Assembly: GCF_011683915.1 (NCBI RefSeq)
Contig: NZ_JAAQPH010000006.1
Span: 1-64,000 of the forward strand
DNA from: Pelagibius litoralis
GTDB lineage: Bacteria; Pseudomonadota; Alphaproteobacteria; Kiloniellales; Kiloniellaceae
Direction of reading: 5' to 3'
DNA: 64,000 bases
The notes under the pieces are model-generated. The model saw only the letters and a list, made by a program, of their open reading frames with translations, had not been told where the DNA came from and did not search any database. Position numbers and translations under genes: made by a program. Shown here piece after piece: positions 1 through 8,503 of this stretch (the first letter of the stretch is position 1; each line of letters begins with the position of its first letter).

Positions 1-51
1 CTCAATGCGCGCCCATTCCTCCTCACTCAACCAAAACAGCTGCCTTGCCAT
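1..51 (-). CDS. IS5-like transposase, N-terminal 17 codons only (runs off the window)
   Basis: On the minus strand an ATG at 51-49 is preceded by a GAGG ribosome site five bases upstream and opens a frame that reads MARQLFWLSEEEWARIE to the window edge. The pattern (aromatic, L-S/T-E/D-E-E/Q-W-x-R-I-E) is the usual start of IS5-superfamily DDE transposases, which cut and paste their own element. Only 17 residues are visible, so family assignment rests on this short signature and on the adjacent terminal-repeat-like sequence. The remainder of the element must lie left of base 1. Confidence 0.6.
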   Translation of the reverse strand, partial: MARQLFWLSEEEWARIE

Positions 52-112
52 TCAAGCCTCCTATCCTTGGAAACTTGAATCACAAATCCAACTCAACTGG
101 AATCCCCTAATT
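1..112 (-). mobile_element. Right-hand end of an IS5-like insertion sequence
   Basis: The transposase start at 51 is followed outward by about 60 bases that end in CCAACTCAACTGGAATCCCC (about 92-111). Many IS5-type elements carry a terminal repeat of this TGGAATCCC kind. The exact end is not fixed because the partner repeat and the target duplication lie outside the window; 109-113 is my estimate. Confidence 0.5.
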
Positions 113-159
113 GGGTACAGACCCTAGAGCGGGCCCTGTTTGACCGGATCGAAGCCTGA
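109..159 (+). pseudogene. Possible 3' tail of a plus-strand gene interrupted by the IS element
   Basis: Just outside the predicted IS end a plus-strand frame reads PNWVQTLERALFDRIEA and stops at TGA 157-159. About 70 bases later comes a strong factor-independent terminator (226-251), which is what the end of a transcribed gene would look like. The tail is too short to identify. It may also be chance coding potential; the link to an interrupted gene is inference. Confidence 0.3.
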
Positions 160-225
160 ATCACTATCTGTTTCAGTCAGTTGGGGTTTATTTTCCGCTC
201 CAGGGCGGCTGCATGACCTTACATC

Positions 226-254
226 GGGCCCGGCGTTTTCGCGCCGGGCCCTTT
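226..254 (+). terminator. Strong rho-independent terminator upstream of clpS
   Basis: A perfect 10-bp stem (226-235 with 242-251, GC only) has a six-base loop TTTTCG and is followed by TTTA. It lies 300 bases before clpS and would end plus-strand transcription arriving from the left, isolating clpS from the IS element and the possible gene tail. Confidence 0.75.
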
Positions 255-557
255 ATGTATGCCCGCATCCTCTGGGCATTTGCCGGGTACCCTCACATAG
301 GAAAATTTACTTATCTTCCATGGCGGGAACGGACTGGGAAGAGGGGCCCGGGCTGTCGCGAATCTGCAGAACTTCTTGGGCTGCGACTCGGTCGATGCCG
401 CTATGGTCAGGCAGGATTATTTCGTTCGGCGGGATTAACACCCCGGAGAAATCTTTGCGTTAAGCTTGCCGAAAGCCTGTTGGGTCTTTTCCGAGGGAAG
501 ATTGACCCAATATGATGATGGGAACGAACCGAGCGTATTAATGCGTAGTGCAGGGTT
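255..557. other. Gene-free leader of clpS
   Basis: No convincing coding frame is seen in this 300-base stretch. It must hold the clpS-clpA promoter. A TTGACC at about 503-508 could be a -35 element, but no well-spaced -10 follows it, so I do not call a promoter. Confidence 0.4.
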
Positions 558-881
558 ATGAGTGAAGACAAACAAAACGACGGCGGCACGTCGACGGGCA
601 TCATCGTCAAGAGCAAGCCCAAGACCAAGAAACCGTCGATGTACAAGGTCTTGATGTTGAACGACGACTATACGCCCATGGAATTCGTCGTCCATGTGCT
701 GGAGCAGTTCTTCAGCAAGAATCGAGACGAGGCGACGCAGATCATGCTGCACGTCCACCAGAGGGGCGTCGGCGTTTGTGGTGTTTTTACCTACGAGGTT
801 GCCGAGACAAAAGTCACACAAGTGATAGACTATGCCCGGCAAAATCAGCACCCTCTCCAGTGCACCCTAGAGAAGGAATAA
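558..881 (+). CDS. clpS: ATP-dependent Clp protease adaptor ClpS
   Basis: ClpS binds the N-domain of ClpA and hands over N-end-rule substrates to ClpAP in the cytoplasm. The 107-residue length is typical. After a variable polar N-terminus of about 28 residues, the core shows the family hallmarks: the [14 protein letters not shown] stretch that forms the N-degron pocket around residue 34-47, then [21 protein letters not shown], cut here in two halves ([11 protein letters not shown] and [10 protein letters not shown]), that contacts ClpA. It ends seven bases before clpA, so the two are co-transcribed. Placement next to Aat's pathway partner gene (aat is at 28 kb) fits an active N-end rule in this organism. 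Confidence 0.97.
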   Translation: MSEDKQNDGGTSTGIIVKSKPKTKKPSMYKVLMLNDDYTPMEFVVHVLEQFFSKNRDEATQIMLHVHQRGVGVCGVFTYEVAETKVTQVIDYARQNQHPLQCTLEKE

Positions 882-888
882 GGCCCGG

Positions 889-3249
889 ATGCTATCGGCA
901 AATCTAGAGCAGACGCTTCATCGTGCCTTAGCGGGCGCTAATGAGCGGCGCCATGAGTATGCAACGCTGGAGCATTTGCTTCTTGCGCTGATCGACGATA
1001 CCGACGCCGTAGCGGTGCTGCGGGCCTGTAGCGTGGATATGGAACGTCTGCGCGCCGACGTTCTGGACTATATCGACAACGAGCTTTCCAGCCTGATCAC
1101 CGCCCAGTTGGGCGATGCCAAGCCGACGGCCGGTTTCCAGCGGGTCCTGCAGCGCGCCGCCATTCACGTCCAGTCTTCGGGACGCGAAGAGGTGACCGGC
1201 GCCAACGTGCTGGTCGCCATGTTCTCGGAGCGCGAAAGCCACGCGGTCTACTACCTCCAGGAACAGGAAATGAGCCGTCTTGATGCGGTGAACTACATCA
1301 GCCACGGCATCGCCAAGGCCAAGGGGCACGAGGAAAGCCGCACGGTGGAAGGCGCCGACGAGGAAGCCGAAGCCGAGAAAGTGGTGCGCAAGGGCCGCGA
1401 GGCGCTGGATGCCTACTGTGTCGATCTGAACCGCAAGGCCCGCGACGGCCGCATCGACCCGCTGATCGGCCGCAGCGACGAGTGCGACCGCACCATCCAG
1501 GTGCTCTGCCGCCGGACCAAGAACAATCCGCTCTACGTCGGCGACCCTGGCGTCGGCAAGACCGCCATCGCCGAGGGTCTCGCCAAGCGCATCGTCGATG
1601 GCCAGGTGCCGGAGGTGCTGCAGGGCGCGACCATCTTCTCTCTGGACATGGGCGCTTTGCTGGCGGGCACCCGCTATCGCGGCGATTTCGAGGAACGGCT
1701 GAAGGCCGTGGTGTCGGAGATCGAGGGCCAGGAAAACGCCATTCTCTTCATCGACGAGATCCACACGGTGATCGGCGCTGGCGCTACTTCGGGCGGCGCC
1801 ATGGATGCCTCCAACCTGTTGAAGCCGGCGTTGCAGAGCGGTCTGCTGCGCTGCATCGGCTCGACCACCTACAAGGAATACCGCAGCTATTTCGAAAAGG
1901 ACCGGGCCCTGGTCCGGCGCTTCCAGAAGATCGATATCGTCGAGCCCTCCATCGAGGATACGGTGAAGATCCTGCGCGGCCTGAAGCCCTACTACGAAGA
2001 CCATCACAACGTGCGCTTCACCAACGAGGCGATCCGCACGGCGGTGGAGCTGTCGTCGCGTTACATCGGCGACCGCAAGCTGCCGGACAAGGCGATCGAC
2101 GTGATCGACGAGGTCGGCGCATCGCAGATGCTGCTGCCGGAGTCCAAGCGCAAGAAGACGGTCGGCGTGAAGGACGTCGAGGCGGTGGTCGCCAAGATGG
2201 CCCGGATCCCGCCGAAAACCGTCTCCAAAGACGACCGTACCGCGCTGAAGAACCTGGACCGCGACCTGAAGACCATGGTGTTCGGCCAGGACCGGGCCGT
2301 TGATGCGCTCTCGGCCGCCATCAAGCTGGCCCGCGCCGGCCTGCGCGAGCCGGAAAAGCCCATCGGCAGCTATCTCTTCTCCGGCCCTACCGGCGTCGGC
2401 AAGACCGAGGTGGCGCGCCAGCTCGCCCTTTCCCTGGGCGTCGAGCTGACCCGCTTCGACATGTCGGAGTATATGGAGCGACATTCGATTTCCCGCCTGA
2501 TCGGTGCCCCGCCGGGTTACGTCGGCTTCGACCAGGGCGGCCTGCTGACCGATGCCGTCGATCAGCATCCGCACTGCGTGCTGTTGCTGGATGAGATTGA
2601 AAAGGCCCATCCGGATCTCTTCAACATCCTGCTGCAGGTCATGGACTACGGGAAGATGACCGACCACAACGGCAAGACGGTCGACTTCCGAAATGTGATC
2701 CTGATCATGACCACCAATGCCGGTGCCGCCGACATGGCGAAACAGGCCATCGGCTTCGGCCGCGATCTGCGCGTGGGTGAGGGGGAAGAGGCGATCAAGA
2801 AGCTCTTCACGCCGGAATTCCGCAACCGCCTGGATGCGATCATTCCTTTCGACAGCCTGCAGCCCGAGGTCGTGGCCCGGGTCGTCGACAAGTTCGTCAT
2901 CCAGCTCGAAACCCAGCTGGCCGACCGCCAGGTGACCATCGAACTCAGCGATACGGCGCGCGAATGGCTGGCGACCAAGGGGTATGACAAGCAGTTCGGC
3001 GCCCGACCGCTGGGCCGGGTGATCCAGGACCAGATCAAAAAGCCGCTGGCCGAGGAGCTGCTGTTCGGCAAGCTGGCCAAGGGCGGCGTGGTGCGTGTCG
3101 ACGTGGAGGACGGCATCCCGACCTTCACCTATCCTGAAACGGCTGAGCCCAAAGGCAAAGGCGGGTCCGGTGGCAAGGGTGGCCGCGGCGGTAAGAAGGG
3201 CCCCAAGGGCGGCTCCGCCGCCAAGACGGAAACGGTTCTGGCCGACTGA
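889..3249 (+). CDS. clpA: ATP-dependent Clp protease ATP-binding subunit ClpA
   Basis: ClpA is the AAA+ unfoldase that feeds ClpS-delivered proteins into ClpP. The 786 residues show the N-domain (about 1-140), AAA module 1 with Walker A GDPGVGKT near residue 218 and Walker B ILFIDEIH, and AAA module 2 with Walker A GPTGVGKT near residue 499, Walker [12 protein letters not shown] and the D2-small domain signature [11 protein letters not shown]. The last 35 residues form a Gly/Lys-rich tail ([20 protein letters not shown]) that is common in some alphaproteobacterial ClpA proteins but not part of the folded core. The start lies seven bases after clpS. A strong terminator follows at 3279. Confidence 0.97.
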   Translation: MLSANLEQTLHRALAGANERRHEYATLEHLLLALIDDTDAVAVLRACSVDMERLRADVLDYIDNELSSLITAQLGDAKPTAGFQRVLQRAAIHVQSSGREEVTGANVLVAMFSERESHAVYYLQEQEMSRLDAVNYISHGIAKAKGHEESRTVEGADEEAEAEKVVRKGREALDAYCVDLNRKARDGRIDPLIGRSDECDRTIQVLCRRTKNNPLYVGDPGVGKTAIAEGLAKRIVDGQVPEVLQGATIFSLDMGALLAGTRYRGDFEERLKAVVSEIEGQENAILFIDEIHTVIGAGATSGGAMDASNLLKPALQSGLLRCIGSTTYKEYRSYFEKDRALVRRFQKIDIVEPSIEDTVKILRGLKPYYEDHHNVRFTNEAIRTAVELSSRYIGDRKLPDKAIDVIDEVGASQMLLPESKRKKTVGVKDVEAVVAKMARIPPKTVSKDDRTALKNLDRDLKTMVFGQDRAVDALSAAIKLARAGLREPEKPIGSYLFSGPTGVGKTEVARQLALSLGVELTRFDMSEYMERHSISRLIGAPPGYVGFDQGGLLTDAVDQHPHCVLLLDEIEKAHPDLFNILLQVMDYGKMTDHNGKTVDFRNVILIMTTNAGAADMAKQAIGFGRDLRVGEGEEAIKKLFTPEFRNRLDAIIPFDSLQPEVVARVVDKFVIQLETQLADRQVTIELSDTAREWLATKGYDKQFGARPLGRVIQDQIKKPLAEELLFGKLAKGGVVRVDVEDGIPTFTYPETAEPKGKGGSGGKGGRGGKKGPKGGSAAKTETVLAD

Positions 3250-3278
3250 CGGTTACGGCTCAGGACAACAAAAAAGGG

Positions 3279-3310
3279 GGCCCGGCTGCTGCTTGCAGCC
3301 GGGCCTCTTT
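3279..3310 (+). terminator. Rho-independent terminator of clpS-clpA
   Basis: An 11-bp perfect GC-rich stem (3279-3289 with 3295-3305), five-base loop TGCTT, then TCTTTCG. It begins 30 bases after the clpA stop. An A-run on the left side (3269-3275) would also give a U-run on the opposite strand, so it may act in both directions. Confidence 0.85.
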
Positions 3311-3474
3311 CGTTTGGCCAGGGAAGTAACCTTGGCCATCTGCCATAGTTCGCAGACTCGAAGGTCCGGGCCTGCTTGGGGCAGGCCCGGCAGGCAAGCT
3401 GTTGGGCCGCCACACCTGCTCGTGCAACGGCGCGTTACCTTGAGATAGGAGGTACAGGCAAACGGGCCGGGCTT

Positions 3475-3513
3475 GAACCCGAGAAACCGCACAAGATGTA
3501 TGCAGTTCTGCAT
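3475..3513. repeat. Intergenic hairpin repeat, copy A
   Basis: The core GAACCCGAGAAACCGCA (3475-3491) is followed, after eight unrelated bases, by the palindrome ATGCAGTTCTGCAT (3500-3513). The same core, the same eight-base gap and a similar palindrome occur at 7665-7703. Conservation of core, spacing and palindrome with divergent bases in between suggests a small dispersed element or structured RNA. I do not recognise the family. The rest of the gap 3311-3639 shows no gene. Confidence 0.55.
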
Positions 3514-3639
3514 AAAGGAACAGTGCTTCACCCCGAGGGCCGACGGGCTTGCCCTGTGATTGGGGCTGGGGCCGTCTCAAGGCAGCGAATGGCCGCTTTG
3601 CCGAATCCTTGCCTCTGCGGGACCCTTGTCACTGCCGGA

Positions 3640-4452
3640 TTAGGAAACGAAAACCAGCTCCTCCGGCAGCGTTGCCATGCTGACGCGTTCCTCTTCGACG
3701 GTGACGAGGTTGTCGAAGCCGGTGGCGCGCCCCTGTGTCAGATCGAAGACGCGCTCGGCTTTCTCGAACTCGAGATAGGCCCTGAATTCGCCGAGGCTGT
3801 CCGGGTTCTCTATGTCCGCATCGCGTCCGTAGGAATCGAGGCGCCGCCAGAGTTTTGGAAACAAGGGCTGCATTGCTTCTTCGGAGCCCGGGCCCTGCCA
3901 CAGCGCGCCGGTGTTTGTCACATCGGCGCTCCAGACATTCTGGCCCTTCTGTCGTGCCTGCTTTGTTTCATCGGAGAAGGCGTTGCGCAGATCGAAGAAC
4001 AGGGTGTCATAGAACAGCGGGTAGGCGTGCCCCTGCGTGATCTGATGAAAGTTCGCGCTGTCCTTCATGCGGGGAACTTCCAGAAACACGCTGGTGCCAT
4101 CTGTTTCCGGGGCGTCGCCGGGAAACACAAAGGCGATGGGGCGGCCGTTGGGGCCCAGTTGGTTTGCGAGAATATGGCCGCGTGCGGTTCCTTCGCCGTC
4201 CGGTACGCCGCAGAAGGCAAGGTTGCTCCGGGTCGCGTCGGAGGAAAACGGCTGCAGCGCACGGCTCTCCATGGTGTCGATGCCTTCGTAGCGCAGCTGG
4301 ACCGTGCCGTTGTTTTCGTTGATCTTGGGCGGCCGTCCGCGCTGACGCAGCCGGAAAATCAGGTCCGGCGTATCCGGGCGAAAGCGCAGGGAATCGCCGT
4401 CCGGCCGCCCCGCCTGCGGCACGAACGCGCCTTTGATGAGTGTGAACGGCAC
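3640..4452 (-). CDS. SNase-like (thermonuclease-fold) hypothetical protein
   Basis: I chose the GTG at 4452 because GGAGGAACCAG lies directly before it and the protein then begins MPFTLIKGAFV, giving 270 residues; an ATG at 4548 would add 32 residues without a good ribosome site. Residues 15-75 resemble the staphylococcal-nuclease OB fold: a DGDSLRF strand, then VQLRYEGIDTMESRA, comparable with the R-x-x-G-I-D-T-P-E strand of thermonucleases. The rest (YPLFYDTLFFDLR, WRRLDSYGRD) is not from the classic enzyme, so nuclease activity is unproven. No signal peptide is evident. The gene follows the DUF6058-like gene on the same strand. Confidence 0.6.
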   Translation of the reverse strand: MPFTLIKGAFVPQAGRPDGDSLRFRPDTPDLIFRLRQRGRPPKINENNGTVQLRYEGIDTMESRALQPFSSDATRSNLAFCGVPDGEGTARGHILANQLGPNGRPIAFVFPGDAPETDGTSVFLEVPRMKDSANFHQITQGHAYPLFYDTLFFDLRNAFSDETKQARQKGQNVWSADVTNTGALWQGPGSEEAMQPLFPKLWRRLDSYGRDADIENPDSLGEFRAYLEFEKAERVFDLTQGRATGFDNLVTVEEERVSMATLPEELVFVS

Positions 4453-4590
4453 CTGGTTCCTCCGGATGTGCGGCAGCAGCAGGCATGGTACTGCCACGGG
4501 CCGGAAGATCGCCAATGACAGTTTCGGGTCGAAGGAGGGGTGTCGCATCTTTGCTTCGGGGCAAATCGTACGGATCAGAAGCAGAGAGCG

Positions 4591-5256
4591 TCAGGCGGCT
4601 TGGTTGCACAGAAAACGCGCCCTGACATCCACGATGCACCTTTGCCGTGACGCCTGGGCCACTTCATGCGGTGCAAAGTCCGACTCTACACCGTCCAGGA
4701 AGGCAACGGCTCTTGTTAGAGTATTGAGCTGTGTGGGTGACAACGCTTTTGGGCCCGCCTGTGTCATTCTTTCGATGAACATCACCCCGGACTGTTTCAG
4801 AAAGATGGTTTCCGGTTGTCCGTCACGCGTGCACACGCCATAGACGCCATTCAGAAAGTGGTTCCAAGTCTCTTCCAGCTGTGCGGCGTCAAACAGGCTT
4901 GGGACCTCAGGCACGCACGCCGCGAGTTCCGCGCCGAGTTGTCCCGAAAAGAAGAGCTTTTTTGCGATGGCGTATCTTGCGTCAAAAAACTCCCTGGCTC
5001 TTTGCTCGCAGTCCAAATTCAGGCGGTCGATCGCCTTGATCCAGTTGAGATGTCCTTTGAGGTGAAAGCGATATGTCCGATCCTCCTTGACGTCACTTAC
5101 AAAGGAGACTGAGCGGGCATTGCTGCCGAAAATATAGGGTGCGGAGGGCATGATCCTCTTTTTTATGAGGTTCTCCAGATCGTTAGCCGAGATGCCGGCT
5201 AAGCGAATAAAATCCTGTTCTTCGTGGAAGTTCGCGAATAGATAGTTCAGCAGCAT
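4591..5256 (-). CDS. DUF6058-like hypothetical protein
   Basis: The 221-residue protein opens MLLNYLFANFHEEQDF and continues with an LAGISANDLENLIKKRIMPS segment resembling a small helix-turn-helix-like 'choose-your-partner' region, then an alpha-rich domain with paired Cys in VYGVCTRDG. This layout matches my memory of the DUF6058 family, whose biochemical role is not established; the match is by recall, not alignment. No signal peptide or membrane segment is visible. It sits between the MBL-fold gene (85 bases upstream) and the SNase-like gene (138 bases downstream) on the same strand, with no strong Shine-Dalgarno motif. Confidence 0.55.
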   Translation of the reverse strand: MLLNYLFANFHEEQDFIRLAGISANDLENLIKKRIMPSAPYIFGSNARSVSFVSDVKEDRTYRFHLKGHLNWIKAIDRLNLDCEQRAREFFDARYAIAKKLFFSGQLGAELAACVPEVPSLFDAAQLEETWNHFLNGVYGVCTRDGQPETIFLKQSGVMFIERMTQAGPKALSPTQLNTLTRAVAFLDGVESDFAPHEVAQASRQRCIVDVRARFLCNQAA

Positions 5257-5340
5257 GGCGCCCCCGGGGGTTGGAGTAACTTCGCCAAGCTACGACACAT
5301 CGAAAGCCTGATGTTTCGGCAGAGATCGAATGATGAGTGT

Positions 5341-6138
5341 TCAGCCGCCAGCGAGCACCAAGACCGTTGGCCGATCCGGCAGTGTCCTGAGGGAGACCTC
5401 CGTCGTTGCATCCGTATCGATCCGGATCGCGAACGCCTCCTGCATGCCCGCCAGGAACACGCGCAGCGACTCCCCACCGAAGTAATGCATCGGAATGACC
5501 AGGCTGGCGCGCAGGTCCTGCAACACCTCGATCATCGACTTCAGGTCTAGCGTATAGCCGCCGTCGACGGGGGCGAAAACCACATCCAGGCGACCGATCT
5601 GCGCCAGTTGCTCAGGGGTCGGCTTGTGGTGGAGATGCCCAAGGTGGCCGATGCAAAGGTCGGCGACCTCAAAGATAAAGATCGAGTTTCCGTAGGCTTC
5701 GGCGGCACCACCCCAGCTTCTGATATCTGTTGGGACGTTTCGGACCAGGACGTCTTCGACCGTGAGCTTGTGCTCCGCCGGGCCGCCTTGCGGGTTCCAT
5801 CCCCGCAGAACATGCTCTATCGCCGGGTCGGGCGTGGTCGTGTAATGGGTCTCGTGGGCGCGATTCATGGTCACGACCGTCGGGACCGGTCCGGCCCCTG
5901 CGTAACCCGCATAGTCCGTTGCGATCACAACGCCCGCCGGTGTTTGCAGGCGAAAAGTGGAGTGGTTGACGTAGGTGACCTCCACCGTGTCGGAGGCTTG
6001 AGCAGTTGAGACCGCGACCGGAACCAGACCCGGCGTTCGCTCGACGTAAGCGAAACACTGGCTCGCCTGCGCCGCAGGCGGCGCGGCAAAGGCGCAAAAC
6101 AAAACACTGGCTGCGGCTAGAAGGCTTAAACGAAACAT
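5341..6138 (-). CDS. Exported MBL-fold metallo-hydrolase
   Basis: The start at 6138 gives 265 residues beginning MFRLSLLAAASVLFCAFAAP with cleavage after AQA; the open frame extends further upstream but without a signal peptide. The mature part has the UlaG-type metallo-beta-lactamase layout: VTYVNHSTFRLQTP, IATDYAGYAG, TMNRAHETHYT in place of the T-H-x-H-x-D-H motif, GGAAEAYGNSIFIFEV, then CIGHLGHLHH and VVFAPVDGGYTLD, ending VIPMHYFG. The canonical HxHxDH is reduced to AHETHY, so the first metal site may be incomplete. Such proteins are often predicted Zn-dependent hydrolases of unknown substrate. It precedes the DUF6058-like gene. Confidence 0.75.
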   Translation of the reverse strand: MFRLSLLAAASVLFCAFAAPPAAQASQCFAYVERTPGLVPVAVSTAQASDTVEVTYVNHSTFRLQTPAGVVIATDYAGYAGAGPVPTVVTMNRAHETHYTTTPDPAIEHVLRGWNPQGGPAEHKLTVEDVLVRNVPTDIRSWGGAAEAYGNSIFIFEVADLCIGHLGHLHHKPTPEQLAQIGRLDVVFAPVDGGYTLDLKSMIEVLQDLRASLVIPMHYFGGESLRVFLAGMQEAFAIRIDTDATTEVSLRTLPDRPTVLVLAGG

Positions 6139-6403
6139 GGTTGCACCATTCGTTCTGAGACAGCCTGCGCAATAGGCTTGGGACCGGCCTATCAAATTAT
6201 TCTCAGCCGGTGCGGCGTTCCACCGGCCGCCATTGTGCCAGCAGAAGCCCGCGCTTGCCAGGGAGGTATTGCTATAGTGCGAACATACCTGTGCCCGCGA
6301 AATCACAGAGTTTGTGAAAGCACAGTTATCAGCCGCAGTTTCACTGCGCCCGACGGTTCAATGCCCCGGCAGCGGATACATTGCCCATACATCGCGCCGA
6401 ATG

Positions 6404-6511
6404 AGCTGTAAGGATCGCATGCCCACGCAGACGGCACCCGCCGGCCAGGGTCAATCGGATATGAAAGCGGAGGTCGATCCCAAGCAGCCGGTCATCCTTA
6501 AGCGGCGCTAA
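6404..6511 (+). pseudogene. Decayed duplicate of the small secreted protein gene at 8154-8420
   Basis: The frame ending at TAA 6509-6511 reads PTQTAPAGQGQSDMKAEVD then PKQP-VILKRR, nearly the same as the C-terminus of the secreted protein encoded at 8154-8420 (PTQTAPAEQGQSDMKAEVD, PKQP-IARQRR). The signal peptide and cysteine-containing first half are missing. Many base differences fall at third codon positions, so the copies probably diverged while both were coding. Similarity continues past the stop for about 35 bases and stops abruptly after CCGACCTTAGGCGGCGG (about 6531-6549). Confidence 0.7.
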
Positions 6512-6759
6512 GGCAAAGGAACCGAACAGCTATCCGACCTTAGGCGGCGGTCTACAACCACCCCTTGCGCAGCCTGCGCCGAGCGGGCGAGTCTTGCGAC
6601 CATCAGGCCTACCAGGTTCATCGACGCGGTTGCCAGATCGGTGACCTCGAACCAGGACGGCAGGCCGCCCTTTCCCGTCACGGTCAGCGCCGTCGGGTCG
6701 AGGCTGTCTTGTGCATCCGGGAACACGGCAGCGATTTCTTGCAGGAAGGGCAGAGGCAT
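6508..6759 (-). pseudogene. CaiB/BaiF CoA-transferase N-terminal fragment
   Basis: The minus-strand frame begins MPLPFLQEIAAVFPDA and continues LTVTGKGGLPSWFEVTDLAT and ASMNLVGLMVARLARSAQ to GVVVD. This resembles the N-terminus of CaiB/BaiF family III CoA-transferases (LTGxxxLPSxFxVxxAAxAxIAAA, then a VxVDxRHA strand). Exactly where the VDxRHA strand should continue, the sequence enters the duplicated block CCGCCGCCTAAGGTCGG and stops. The gene is therefore cut off after about 70 residues of a roughly 400-residue enzyme. Identification is by motif recall; the truncation is visible directly. Confidence 0.5.
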
Positions 6760-6883
6760 GGCTTGGCTTTCAGCGAAGCTGACGACAGCCTGAATAAAAC
6801 GGGCAAAGACTGAACCCTCAATCCCGATGCGGTTGCTATGCTAAAGCGCGGTTTGTCGGTGGCAACCAAGCCCTGGCAAGAAA

Positions 6884-6921
6884 GGTCCGGTCGCTGCCTG
6901 CGGCCGGACCCTTCTTTTTTT
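6884..6921 (+). terminator. Strong rho-independent terminator, possibly bidirectional
   Basis: An 11-bp stem (6884-6894 with 6900-6910, one G-T pair) with loop TGCCT is followed on the plus strand by CTTCTTTTTTTC. On the minus strand it is followed by TTTCTTG and lies 135 bases beyond the end of the minus-strand gene 7047-7349, which it may serve. No intact plus-strand gene precedes it within 700 bases, in line with local gene decay. Confidence 0.75.
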
Positions 6922-7046
6922 CACAGATCAGCCGTCCTGGCTGTCTGTGCCACCCGGGCGTACTTGGGGTTGGCCTGGGGGTAGGAACTTCGCTGCGGTC
7001 GCGGAGAGGGAGGGGGAGGGGCCTCGACCAGGCAGCGTTTCTCAGC

Positions 7047-7349
7047 TCACTCTGCTTTCTTGAGCTTGAGAACCTTTTGCTCGATCTTGCGCTGGACTTG
7101 GTGGTCCTCGCGCTGCACCTGAAATTTGTCGATCTTGGTGCCGGGGAGGACCACGTGACTGTGACCGTAGCACTCAACAGAAGCGATCCAGGCGCAGTTT
7201 TCCCAGCCGATGGGGCTGAGCCCTGCCTCGTCGCAGACCTGCTCGCCGGCAAGTGTGCAGTCGGTTTGGTCGTGGGCCATGGCGGCGGTCGCCGTCAGGG
7301 CGAGGGTCAGGAAAAATACAGGTCCTTTGGAAATACGATTGAGAGTCAT
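7047..7349 (-). CDS. Small secreted Cys-containing protein of unknown function
   Basis: The 100-residue product has a clear signal peptide (MTLNRISKGPVFFLTLALTA, cleavage after AMA near residue 25). The mature part holds four cysteines (TDCTL, QVCDE, NCAW, VECYG), enough for two disulfides in the periplasm, followed by a charged Lys/Gln-rich tail (DHQVQRKIEQKVLKLKKAE) that probably forms one helix. I do not recognise a family. The gene stands alone; its ATG follows AAACATG with a weak ribosome site. The terminator at 6884-6910 lies downstream. Confidence 0.65.
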   Translation of the reverse strand: MTLNRISKGPVFFLTLALTATAAMAHDQTDCTLAGEQVCDEAGLSPIGWENCAWIASVECYGHSHVVLPGTKIDKFQVQREDHQVQRKIEQKVLKLKKAE

Positions 7350-8153
7350 GTTTGTTCCTATGTCATCTTCGCACCGGTAATTCGATGCTTTAAGTTGGCC
7401 GCATCCGGAGGATCGAGATTGGTGAAGTTCCGCCGGAAACCGGATGATCGGCGCAAGACCTGAAGCGGCTTGCTGGATCTTTTACAAAAACGAACGGATT
7501 GAGAATGAATTGGCGCTTTCCTGTTGTGCAGCAGGTCGGCGCGAAATGATAACGGGGAACCTCTCTCCTTGTTTGTCACTCTCGAACGCGGCCTTTGTCA
7601 GGGAGGACGAACGCAAGGCCGCATCTCTCAGAGGCGCTGTGATACCGACAAGCCGATTGCATGGGAACCCGAGAAACCGCAGGAGAGGGATGCAGCTTTG
7701 CATGAGCCGGAAATGTCACAGCCGGTTCGCTGGGGCATCATCCTGCCGGCCGGATAATTTCAGAAGCTTTTCAGTGTCTTGTCCTTCGGCGGCTTTTTTG
7801 GAACCTGTCATGCTGCGGTTTGGAGAGACCGGGTAACGACAACAATCGATGTGCTTTGCAGTGTGACTTTTCTCACTCTCCAACGTCTCTACCCCACCCC
7901 TATGTCGAACCGATAGGCGGAACCGGCCAAGGCGACTCTGTTGCCGGTGGAGCTTGCCCCCAAATGGTTCCTGCCCCTAGTGGTTCTTGTTGGGGAAAGC
8001 CGCGGTTGGTCGGTTGTTTCCGGAGCCGTTCGTCATGGATATCTCGTAGGGCGGGAACACCTGAACCAAAACGGGGAGCCCGGCGACCCATTGTCGTGGT
8101 GCCCACAACGGCGTGCCTTGACGAGATCATCTCCGTATAAGGATCAAATTCAT
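7350..8153. other. 800-base gene-poor stretch holding repeat copy B
   Basis: No frame here shows believable protein character: the open frames are Arg/Ser/Pro-rich with no supporting ribosome sites. The only recognisable content is the second copy of the intergenic hairpin repeat at 7665-7703. The right part leads into the small secreted protein gene at 8154. Confidence 0.4.
7665..7703. repeat. Intergenic hairpin repeat, copy B
   Basis: The core GAACCCGAGAAACCGCA (7665-7681) is identical to copy A at 3475. After an eight-base gap comes ATGCAGCTTTGCAT (7690-7703), in which the outer five base pairs ATGCA/TGCAT are kept while the inner bases differ from copy A. Both copies have the same orientation and lie in gene-free DNA about 4.2 kb apart. 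Confidence 0.55.
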
Positions 8154-8420
8154 GTGTTCAGGAAAACGGCTGTTTTAGCCCTCTCGATTGTTTCTGTGGG
8201 CGCGAGCCTCGCCATGGTCGCGCCGGCCTCTGCAGGACTCAGCGTGAATCAGGAAGTCATGCTCTGCATCAGCAAGGCCACGACCCCGGCGGACAAACAG
8301 GCCTACATCGATTTCTGGAAAGGGCGTACGCCGACGCAGACGGCGCCGGCCGAGCAGGGTCAGTCGGATATGAAAGCGGAAGTCGACCCCAAGCAGCCGA
8401 TCGCCCGTCAACGGCGCTAA
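8154..8420 (+). CDS. Small secreted protein, intact paralogue of the remnant at 6404
   Basis: I place the start at GTG 8154, preceded by ATAAGGATCAAATTCAT, which gives 88 residues opening with a signal peptide (MFRKTAVLALSIVSVGASLA) cleaved after PASA. The mature protein of about 60 residues has one Cys (VMLCIS), a TPADKQAYIDFWKGR helix and a polar Gln/Lys-rich tail ending RQRR. No family is recognised. The last 30 codons and about 35 bases after the stop are duplicated at 6404-6549, so the locus has been copied once and one copy has decayed. Confidence 0.65.
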   Translation: MFRKTAVLALSIVSVGASLAMVAPASAGLSVNQEVMLCISKATTPADKQAYIDFWKGRTPTQTAPAEQGQSDMKAEVDPKQPIARQRR

Positions 8421-8503
8421 AGCAAGGGAACCGAACGGCAATCCGACCTTAGGCGGCGGACTGGAGCGGTGAAATAAAGGCGCTTAACCGCGGGAGTGCG
8501 ATT

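Noticed and set aside
928-2667. Long open frame on the minus strand opposite clpA
   Set aside because: It mirrors clpA codon bias in a GC-rich genome, has no family features or ribosome site, and clpA is certain.
7444-7836. Open frame of about 130 codons in the gap before the secreted-protein genes
   Set aside because: Cys/Arg/Ser-rich, no ribosome site and no protein-like pattern; part of it overlaps the hairpin repeat.
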